The translations under genes and the position numbers were made by a program. From Silanimonas sp. (GTDB lineage Bacteria > Pseudomonadota > Gammaproteobacteria > Xanthomonadales > Xanthomonadaceae): DNA of 64,000 nucleotides. The first letter of the stretch is position 1. Every line of letters begins with the position of its first letter. The notes under the pieces were generated by a model. That model was given only the letters and a program-made list of their open reading frames with translations. It ran no database searches and was not told where the DNA came from. The stretch lies in the NCBI GenBank assembly GCA_026005095.1, contig BPKK01000007.1, forward strand, positions 60,837 through 124,836. Reading direction: 5' to 3'. Below are positions 57,834 to 64,000 of this stretch, in pieces.

Positions 57834-60336
57834 GTCGATGCCGCCGATGGGGGGCTTCCAGCGGGCTGCCGACCGCTTCGTCTTCGGCTTCCGCCCGGTG
57901 ATGCTGCTGCTGATCGCGGCGGTCACCGTGGCCATGGTGTTCTTCGCCTCGCAACTGCGGGTCGATGCCGGCTTCAAGAAGCAGATCCCGCTCGCGCATG
58001 AGTACATGCGCACCTACCTCGACTACGAGCAGGAGTTCGGCGGTGCCAACCGGGTGCTGATCGCGGTGATGGCGCGCGAGGGCGACATCTTCAACCAGCG
58101 CTTCATGCAGACGCTGGAGAAGGTGACCCAGCGCGCCATGGCCATCGAGGAGACCGACGACGCCCGCGTGCGCTCGCTGTTCACCCCGAATGTACGTTTC
58201 GTCGAAGTGGTGGAGGACGGCTTCGCCGGCGGCAACGTCATCCCCGACACCTTCACCCCGAACGTCGAGGGCTTCGTTGCCAGCGAGGCCGACTTCGACA
58301 CCATCCGCTCGAACATCGTCAAGGCCAACATCGTCGGCCGGCTGGTGGCAAAGGACTGGTCCGGCGCCATGGTCTGGGCCGAGCTGGTGCCCGAGACCGA
58401 GGGCAACAAGGTCGATTACCAGAAGGTGGCGCGCGAGCTGGAGGCGATCCGCACCGACTTCGAGGATGAGTACCACACGGTGCACATCATTGGCTTTGCC
58501 AAGATCGTCGGCGACATCAGCGATGGCGCGCGCTCGGTGGTGATGTTCTTCGCCATCACCGTGGCCCTCACCCTGGTGCTGCTCACCTTCTATTCGGGTT
58601 CGCCAAAACTCGCCGTGCTTGGCGTGATCTCGGCCCTGGTGGCCGTGGTATGGACGCTCGGCACCCTCCGGCTCATCGGGTTTGGCATCGATCCGATGAA
58701 CATCCTCACCCCCTTCCTCGTCTTCGCCATCGGCGTCAGCCATGGCGTGCAGATGATCAATGGCTGGGTGAACGAGCGCCTGTTCGGCGGCGAGGTGATC
58801 GATGCCGAACACGCCGGCACCGGCTTCGCTCCGCTGGAAGCGGCACGTCGCGCCTTCGGCAAGCTGCTGGTGCCCGGCACGGTGGCCCTGGCCTCCGACG
58901 TGGTGGGCTTCCTCACCATCCTGCTCATCCCGATCCAGATCATCCGCGAGCTCGCCATCACCGCCTCGATCGGCGTCGGCCTCGTGATCCTCACCAACCT
59001 GGTGCTGCTGCCGATCCTGCTTTCCTACACTGACTACCGCGACGCGGCGAAGACCCGGGCGAAGAAACTGGCCCGCCTCGACCGCTTCGATGGCGTATGG
59101 CGTGGCCTGACCCACCTCACCGCCCGCGGCCCAGCCCTCGCCATGGTGCTGGTGGCGCTCGGCCTTGGCGCCTATGGCTACATCGAGGGCCAGGGGTTGC
59201 AGGTGGGCGACAGCGAGGCCGGCGTGCCGGAGTTGCGGCCGGAGGCCCGCTTCAACCAGGACGCGGTGCGCATCTCCGAACGCTTCGCGCTCGGCGTGGA
59301 TGCCATCACCATCATCGCCGAGGCCCGCCCTGATGCCTGCACCCTAAGCTATCCGGCCATGGAACTGATCGACCGCTTCGGCTGGCACCTGCAGAACATC
59401 GAGGGCGTGCAGCAGGTGGTCACTCTGCCCACCGCGGCGAAGATCGTGAACGCCGGCTGGAACGAGGGCCTGCTGCGCTGGCGCGAGCTGCCGCGCAACC
59501 CCGACGATCTGCGCGTCGCCACCCAGGGTTTCGAGACCGACACCGGGCTGCTGAACAACGACTGCTCGGCGATGACCGTCACGGCCTTCCTCTCCGACCA
59601 CAAGGCCAGCACCATCGACCGCATCGTCAGTGCGGTGAAGGCCTTCCGCGAGGAGAACGATGCCTTCGCCGGGCCGGGCGTGAACCTGCGCCTACAACTC
59701 GCCGAGCAGGCTGCCGCCGCGGCCGAGGCCGGCGAGGAGTTCCACAGCGACCAGGTGAACCTGCGGCTCGCCACCGGTAGCGTTGGCGTGATGGCCGCGG
59801 TGAACGAGCGAGTGAAGGAAGCGCAGATGCCGATGATGCTGTATGTGTACGGCGCGGTGATCCTGCTCTGTCTGTTCACCTACCGCTCGCTCGGCGCCAC
59901 CACGGCCATCATCCTGCCGCTGGTGATGGTCTCCCTGCTGGCCAACGCCCTGATGGCCGAGCTCGGCATCGGCCTCAAGGTCAACACCCTGCCGGTGGCG
60001 GCCCTTGGTGTCGGCATCGGCGTGGACTACGCGATCTATATCTACAGCCGCATGAAGGAGTTCCTCGACCGCGGCATGGTGTTGCAGGACGCCTACTTCC
60101 GTGCCCTCAAGCTCACCGGCACCGCCGTGCTGTTCACCGGCATGACCCTGGCCGTGGGGGTGGGCACCTGGATCTTCTCGGAACTGAAGTTCCAGGCCGA
60201 CATGGGCGTGCTGCTGAGCTTCTTCTTCCTGATGAACATGCTTGGCGCCGTGCTGCTGCTGCCGGCCGTGCTGCGCTGGTTGCACCGCGATCGCCCGGCG
60301 GCGGGCGGCGAGGTGGCGCACAAGGCTGCGGCCTGA
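57823..60336 (+). CDS. RND/MMPL-superfamily exporter
   Basis: 837 residues with two RND halves: TM1 (about 26-46), a periplasmic loop, TM2-6 (about 235-400); then TM7 near 430, a second loop and TM8-12 (about 665-820). The second half has the family motif GVGIGVDYAIYIYSRMKE with its conserved Asp in TM8-9. The matching place in the first half reads FAIGVSHGVQMINGW, with His rather than Asp. It belongs with COG1033-type predicted exporters and not with the AcrB drug pumps. A start at the second Met (57838) is possible. A hairpin terminator follows 30 bases after the stop. Confidence 0.9.
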   Translation: MPSESMPPMGGFQRAADRFVFGFRPVMLLLIAAVTVAMVFFASQLRVDAGFKKQIPLAHEYMRTYLDYEQEFGGANRVLIAVMAREGDIFNQRFMQTLEKVTQRAMAIEETDDARVRSLFTPNVRFVEVVEDGFAGGNVIPDTFTPNVEGFVASEADFDTIRSNIVKANIVGRLVAKDWSGAMVWAELVPETEGNKVDYQKVARELEAIRTDFEDEYHTVHIIGFAKIVGDISDGARSVVMFFAITVALTLVLLTFYSGSPKLAVLGVISALVAVVWTLGTLRLIGFGIDPMNILTPFLVFAIGVSHGVQMINGWVNERLFGGEVIDAEHAGTGFAPLEAARRAFGKLLVPGTVALASDVVGFLTILLIPIQIIRELAITASIGVGLVILTNLVLLPILLSYTDYRDAAKTRAKKLARLDRFDGVWRGLTHLTARGPALAMVLVALGLGAYGYIEGQGLQVGDSEAGVPELRPEARFNQDAVRISERFALGVDAITIIAEARPDACTLSYPAMELIDRFGWHLQNIEGVQQVVTLPTAAKIVNAGWNEGLLRWRELPRNPDDLRVATQGFETDTGLLNNDCSAMTVTAFLSDHKASTIDRIVSAVKAFREENDAFAGPGVNLRLQLAEQAAAAAEAGEEFHSDQVNLRLATGSVGVMAAVNERVKEAQMPMMLYVYGAVILLCLFTYRSLGATTAIILPLVMVSLLANALMAELGIGLKVNTLPVAALGVGIGVDYAIYIYSRMKEFLDRGMVLQDAYFRALKLTGTAVLFTGMTLAVGVGTWIFSELKFQADMGVLLSFFFLMNMLGAVLLLPAVLRWLHRDRPAAGGEVAHKAAA

Positions 60337-60366
60337 GCCCACGCGTTTCGCATCGTTGCAAACGAC

Positions 60367-60388
60367 GAAGGGGCCGTGAGGCCCCTTC
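60367..60388. terminator. Terminator between convergent RND and TerC genes
   Basis: A perfect 9-bp stem, GAAGGGGCC at 60367-60375 and GGCCCCTTC at 60380-60388, with a GTGA tetraloop. Little T-tract follows on either strand. Confidence 0.65.
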
Positions 60389-60420
60389 ATCGTTCCGGCT
60401 CGAGGCGGCGTATGTCCGGT

Positions 60421-61461
60421 TCAGCCCCTCGCCTTGCCCCGCGAGACCCAGAGCGACGCCATCACGCCGCCCAGCAGCAGGCCCACGGTGACACCGAGGC
60501 TGAGCATGGCCGGCACCTGCAGGCCGAGCAGGCCGTGGCCGACGAGGATCTTGAGGCCGATGAAGACCAGCACCAGGGCCAGCGCATACTTGAGGTAGTG
60601 GAAGCGGTGCACCATCGCCGCCAGCGCGAAGTACAGAGCGCGCAGGCCGAGGATGGCGAAGATGTTCGAGGTGTAGACGATGAACGGGTCTGGGGTGATG
60701 GCGAAGATCGCCGGCACCGAGTCGATGGCGAACACCACATCGGCCAGCTCCACCAGCACGAGGCAGAGGAACAGCGGGGTGGCGTGCAGCAGGGCAGGGC
60801 TGCCGGGTACGGCGGGCTGGCGCACGAAGAAGCGCTGGCCGTGCAGCTCGCTGGTGAGCCGCAGGCGTTCTTTCAGAACACGCAGTACCGGGTTGTCCTC
60901 GATCGAGGGCAGGGCATCGGCATCTTTGAACATCTTCAGGCCGGTGAGCAGCAGCACGCCGGCAAAGACGTAGAGGATCCAGGCCATGTTGAGCACCAGC
61001 GCGGCGCCGAGGCCGATCATCAGGCCGCGCAGCAGGATCACGCCGAGGATGCCCCAGAACAGTACCCGGTGCTGGTAGATCCGCGGCACCGCAAAGTAGC
61101 TGAAGATCATGGCGATGACGAACACGTTGTCCATCGCCAGCGCCTTTTCCAGCAGGTAGCCGGTGAGGTAGAGCTTCACCGCCTCGGCGGCCCGGCTGTC
61201 GGCATCGGGCAGGGCGGCGATGCGCGGGTCGAGGGCCTCGCTGCCGGCGTAGCGGGCGTAGATCCAACACACCGCAACGGCCCAGAGCAGGCCAAGCCCG
61301 ATGTAGAAGGCCGAGAGCCAGAGGCTCTCCCGCAGCTCGATCTCGTGCGCCTCGCGGTGCAGCACGCCGAGGTCGAAGGCGAGGATGGCAAGGACGACGG
61401 CGAGGAAGCCCAGCCATACCCAGATGGGCATGCCGAGCCAGAGGTCGGACAACAGGTCCAT
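60421..61461 (-). CDS. TerC/Alx family membrane protein
   Basis: 346 residues with nine or so membrane helices. VVLAILAFDLGVLHREAHEI at the start, YLLEKALAMDNVFVIAMIF with the conserved Asp-Asn, and the mirror motif LVELADVVFAIDSVPAIFAIT in the second half define the family. Alx and related proteins export manganese; TerC names derive from tellurite resistance plasmids. Which metal applies here is inference. No Mn riboswitch was recognised in its 155-base leader. It converges with the RND gene. Confidence 0.92.
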   Translation of the reverse strand: MDLLSDLWLGMPIWVWLGFLAVVLAILAFDLGVLHREAHEIELRESLWLSAFYIGLGLLWAVAVCWIYARYAGSEALDPRIAALPDADSRAAEAVKLYLTGYLLEKALAMDNVFVIAMIFSYFAVPRIYQHRVLFWGILGVILLRGLMIGLGAALVLNMAWILYVFAGVLLLTGLKMFKDADALPSIEDNPVLRVLKERLRLTSELHGQRFFVRQPAVPGSPALLHATPLFLCLVLVELADVVFAIDSVPAIFAITPDPFIVYTSNIFAILGLRALYFALAAMVHRFHYLKYALALVLVFIGLKILVGHGLLGLQVPAMLSLGVTVGLLLGGVMASLWVSRGKARG

Positions 61462-61617
61462 GAGGAACTCCGAAGGCAGGTCGATGGATCATCGATGCCT
61501 TGCCCCGGCATGAGACGTGGCGCATCCCCGCGGCGGGCCGGTGGATCGATGAACGACTCCGACATCGCCGTGCCTTGCGCACGACCAGAGGGGCCCGCAG
61601 TCGCGGGGCGAAGCATC

Positions 61618-62523
61618 TCAGGTCGGGGTGAACGGCGCTTGAACGCGGGCCCGCTGTTTCTGCCAGCTGCGCAGGGCGATGGCGAGCACCCCGCCCAGCA
61701 CCATGGCGCCGCCCAGCAGCAGGCGCGGGCCGGGGCGATCGCCCCAGAAGGCGATGCCAAGCCCAATGGCCATCACCGGCGCCATCAGCAGGTAGGGGGT
61801 GACCAGGGCCACGGGATGCCGCTGCAGCAGGGTGTAATACAGGCCGTGGCCGAGCAGGGAGGAGACCAGGGCCGAGTAGGCCACGCCCCCCCAGCCGATC
61901 CAGCTGCCAAGGCCGAGGTTGGCGACGGGCGGTCCCTCGAAGGCCGCACTCAGGGCGAGAAGCGGCCCCACGCTGAGCAGGGAGAGCCAGGCCTGCTGGC
62001 TCCAGAGCGTCTGGCCCTTGAGCCCGCGCATCAGCACGCTGACCGCGGCGAGGAAGAAGGCCGAGCACAGCATCAGCAGCAGCGAGGCCGGATGGTCGAG
62101 CACCAGCGGATCGAAGCCCAACACCATCACGCCGAGGAAGCTCACTGCGATGGCGAGCCCGGTACGCCAGGCGAAGCGTTCGCCGAGCAGGGCCCAGGCC
62201 AGCAGGGCCGACATCGGCACGTAGCTCTGCATCACGATGGCCACCGAAGAAAGATCACCGGCCAACTTCAGCGCCCAGAAGCTCAGGCCGAAATGCAGCA
62301 CGCCAAGGCCGAGGCTGATCGCGAGCAGGCGCGGCCACTGTCCGGGGACCGGCGGTGTCAGGAAGGGCCAGAGCAGCAGGGCCAACAGCGCCATGCGCAG
62401 GCCGGTGAACAACAGCGGCGGGAACTCCTCGAGCGCGAAGGCCGAAGTGAGGAAGTTGATGGCCCAGACGATGCAGACCAGCGTGACCAGACCGAGGTCA
62501 CGCACAGGCAGGGTGGCGTTCAA
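61618..62523 (-). CDS. EamA-domain DMT-superfamily transporter
   Basis: 301 residues with ten predicted membrane helices in two EamA repeats (about 5-135 and 145-285). VTLVCIVWAINFLTSAFALEE starts the first and QQAWLSLLSVGPLLALSAAFE the second; WSQQAW, GLYYTLLQRHPVALVTPYLLM are typical of RhaT/YdcZ-like members. Substrate unknown, often an amino-acid or metabolite exporter. No ATG fits: a TTG at 62523 overlaps the DUF962 stop as TTGA, and a GTG at 62505 is the alternative. Confidence 0.85.
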   Translation of the reverse strand: MNATLPVRDLGLVTLVCIVWAINFLTSAFALEEFPPLLFTGLRMALLALLLWPFLTPPVPGQWPRLLAISLGLGVLHFGLSFWALKLAGDLSSVAIVMQSYVPMSALLAWALLGERFAWRTGLAIAVSFLGVMVLGFDPLVLDHPASLLLMLCSAFFLAAVSVLMRGLKGQTLWSQQAWLSLLSVGPLLALSAAFEGPPVANLGLGSWIGWGGVAYSALVSSLLGHGLYYTLLQRHPVALVTPYLLMAPVMAIGLGIAFWGDRPGPRLLLGGAMVLGGVLAIALRSWQKQRARVQAPFTPT

Positions 62524-62984
62524 TAGGCGATGCCGAGGCGGCGGTAGAGCTTGGAGAGCGTCCAGGCCGGTCCGACGAGGAGATAGACGAGATCGGTGAA
62601 GAAACTCGGGCGCTTGCCCTCGATACGGTGGCCGATGAACTGGCCGATCCAGGCCAGCACGAACACGGCGATGGCGATGAAAAGCAGGCCGCGCATGCCC
62701 ACCTGCCCCGCCAGCCACCAGCAGCTGGCGCCGGCCAGCACGAAGGCGAGGGTGATGCCGAGGCCCAGCGGCCGCGACTGGCGGAAGTACCAGGCCGCAG
62801 CCGCGGCCATTACCAGGCCGGCGAAGGCGCCCGGCTGCAGGAGGCTGCCGGGCACCGGCACCGTCCACAGCGCGGCGATCACCGACCAGACGATGGCCGG
62901 CACGCAGACGAGGTGGATGGCCTGGTTGGTGGCATTGACATGATCGGCGCTATAGCTCTCGAGCAGGGCGTGCAGGCGGCGCAT
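62520..62984 (-). CDS. DUF962/Mpo1-like membrane protein
   Basis: 154 residues with four predicted membrane helices. YSADHVNATNQAIHLVCVPAI at the start and FIGHRIEGKRPSFFTDLVYLLVGP near the end hold the conserved His residues that bind iron in yeast Mpo1, a 2-hydroxy fatty acid dioxygenase. Bacterial members are presumed to act on lipids; this is by homology only. It overlaps the DMT gene start by two bases and lies 13 bases after purC. Confidence 0.85.
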   Translation of the reverse strand: MRRLHALLESYSADHVNATNQAIHLVCVPAIVWSVIAALWTVPVPGSLLQPGAFAGLVMAAAAAWYFRQSRPLGLGITLAFVLAGASCWWLAGQVGMRGLLFIAIAVFVLAWIGQFIGHRIEGKRPSFFTDLVYLLVGPAWTLSKLYRRLGIAY

Positions 62985-62997
62985 GGCAGGCTCCGGA

Positions 62998-63906
62998 TCA
63001 ATCGACGGTGAGGCCGGCGAGGCGCTGCAGCGCCTCGGCGTACTTGGCGCGGGTCACGGCGATGACCTCGGCCGGCAGGGCCGGGCCGGGCGCCGTCTTG
63101 TTCCAGGGCAGGGTCTCGAGGTAGTCGCGGACGTACTGCTTGTCGTAGCTCGGCGGGCTCGTGCCTACGGCGTACTGGTCGGCAGGCCAGAAGCGCGAGG
63201 AATCCGGGGTCAGCATCTCGTCCATCACCACCAGCGTGCCGTCGGCATCGAGGCCGAACTCGAGCTTGGTATCGGCGATGATGATGCCGCGCTCCAGCGC
63301 ATAGGCGGCGGCGAAGCGGTAGATCGCCAGCGTGGCGGCGCGCACACGCTCGGCCAGCTCGCCGCCGATGGCGGCCACCACGGCATCGAAGCTCACGTTC
63401 TCGTCGTGGTCGCCCACCGCCGCCTTGGTGCTCGGGGTGAAGATCGGCTCCGGCAGCTGTTCTGCTTGGCGCAGGCCGGCAGGCAGGGGAATGCCGCAGA
63501 CCTGCCCGGTCTTCTGGTAGTCCTTCCAGCCGCTGCCGATGAGGTAGCCGCGGGCGATGGCTTCCACTGGCAGCGGTTTCAGTGCCTTCGTCACCACGGC
63601 GCGCTTGGTGTAGAGCGCAGCCTCGGTGCCGGGCGGCAGCACGGTCGCCACGTCCTCGCCGGTGAGGTGGTTCGGCATCAGATGGGCGGTCTTGCCGAAC
63701 CAGAAGTTGGAGATCTGGCAGAGCATCTCGCCCTTGCCGGGGATCGGGTCGGGCAGCACCACGTCGAAGGCCGAGAGTCGGTCGCTGGCCACCATCAGCA
63801 GGCGCGGGAGGCCATCGGCTCCAGGCGGCAGGTCGTAGACATCGCGCACCTTGCCGCGATGGCGCAGGGGCAGGGCGAGGTTCGAGGTGTGCAGGGTGGT
63901 GGCCAC
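62998..63906 (-). CDS. purC: SAICAR synthase (phosphoribosylaminoimidazole-succinocarboxamide synthase)
   Basis: 302 residues from the GTG at 63906. It joins aspartate to CAIR in purine synthesis using [21 protein letters not shown] near the start, [34 protein letters not shown] and [21 protein letters not shown] are family motifs. An ATG ten codons upstream (63936) adds residues not typical of PurC and lies in a TACAAT -10-like hexamer, so the GTG, giving [18 protein letters not shown], is preferred. The 94 bases before it to the window end hold no other gene that I can support. Confidence 0.93.
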   Translation of the reverse strand: MATTLHTSNLALPLRHRGKVRDVYDLPPGADGLPRLLMVASDRLSAFDVVLPDPIPGKGEMLCQISNFWFGKTAHLMPNHLTGEDVATVLPPGTEAALYTKRAVVTKALKPLPVEAIARGYLIGSGWKDYQKTGQVCGIPLPAGLRQAEQLPEPIFTPSTKAAVGDHDENVSFDAVVAAIGGELAERVRAATLAIYRFAAAYALERGIIIADTKLEFGLDADGTLVVMDEMLTPDSSRFWPADQYAVGTSPPSYDKQYVRDYLETLPWNKTAPGPALPAEVIAVTRAKYAEALQRLAGLTVD

Positions 63907-63934
63907 GGGAGCGGGGCGGGCGGGTGAAACCAGC

Positions 63935-63940
63935 ATTGTA
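63935..63940 (-). promoter_or_regulatory. Candidate -10 box for purC
   Basis: TACAAT on the minus strand lies 28 bases before the purC GTG and overlaps the earlier in-frame ATG. No clear -35 box precedes it. Confidence 0.35.
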
Positions 63941-64000
63941 GCGGGCGGACCGGGTGGCGGCCGGAAGGCTCGCCCGCGACTGCCATCCGCACGAGGCGCG

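Noticed and set aside
55203..58013. 936-codon minus-strand open frame across DUF1329 and the propeller gene
   Set aside because: Antisense shadow; composition is repetitive and the sense frames encode clear families.
61462..61617. Manganese (yybP-ykoY) riboswitch in the terC leader
   Set aside because: Looked for because terC/alx genes often have one; the conserved GGGGAGUA-type core and its partner loop are not present in this stretch.
63937..64000. A further gene at the right edge
   Set aside because: The short open frame there overlaps purC out of frame and has no motif or ribosome site.

Overview
The window is about 70% G+C by eye, densely coded, and looks like chromosome of a gammaproteobacterium of the Xanthomonadales (Lysobacteraceae) type. 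The gene orders behind this guess are a zwf-pgl-edd-glk-eda Entner-Doudoroff operon, lptM-dapF-DUF484-xerC, gpmI-envC-ctp, gspA-gspB, a ctaC-ctaD-ctaG-ctaE-SURF1-ctaA-ctaB oxidase cluster, and E2/E3 pyruvate dehydrogenase genes in which E3 also carries a lipoyl domain. The family-level placement is inference. No rRNA, tRNA, CRISPR array, transposase or prophage gene was seen.

Layout. 1-7.2 kb (minus strand): glucose to pyruvate by the Entner-Doudoroff route, with its own LacI-family regulator and a cre-like operator in front of zwf. 7.3-15.8 kb (mostly plus): lptM, dapF, DUF484, xerC, an unrecognised exported Cys-rich protein, DUF971, ubiE, an M1 aminopeptidase and an alpha/beta hydrolase. 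16-18.6 kb (minus): an M28 peptidase and a TVNGG-repeat protein. 18.6-22.8 kb (plus): gpmI, envC and a C-terminal processing protease. 22.8-29.5 kb (minus): DUF1820, a rhomboid protease, the GspB and GspA accessory proteins of type II secretion, and PutA. 29.6-38.1 kb (plus): the aa3-type cytochrome c oxidase with its copper and heme assembly factors, including a 47-residue small protein and a divergent SCO-like protein. 38-45.5 kb (mixed): an S9 peptidase, DNA polymerase IV, a glycerophosphodiesterase, an NRDE protein, an ArnT-like glycosyltransferase and OmpW. 45.7-50.7 kb (plus): pyruvate dehydrogenase E2 and E3 with a nitrilase-family gene between them, then an unknown membrane protein. 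50.7-53 kb: a DASS transporter and a divergent SDR-like protein. 53.2-60.3 kb (plus): DUF1302, DUF1329, a YCF48-like propeller and an RND/MMPL exporter. 60.4-63.9 kb (minus): TerC, a DMT transporter, a DUF962/Mpo1-like protein and purC.

The most interesting unit is the four-gene DUF1302-DUF1329-YCF48-RND cluster. Its parts would span the envelope: an outer-membrane barrel, a LolA-like periplasmic carrier, a periplasmic propeller and an inner-membrane pump. This suggests an uncharacterised system that moves a lipid or other hydrophobic molecule. A tandem pair of perfect hairpins separates its first two genes from the last two.

Eight otherwise well-conserved genes are each broken by a single one-base slip: the first lipoprotein, eda, the M28 peptidase, the rhomboid, gspA, putA, the S9 peptidase and the glycerophosphodiesterase. 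This density points to consensus errors in the assembly rather than gene decay. Each is annotated over its full span with the slip noted.
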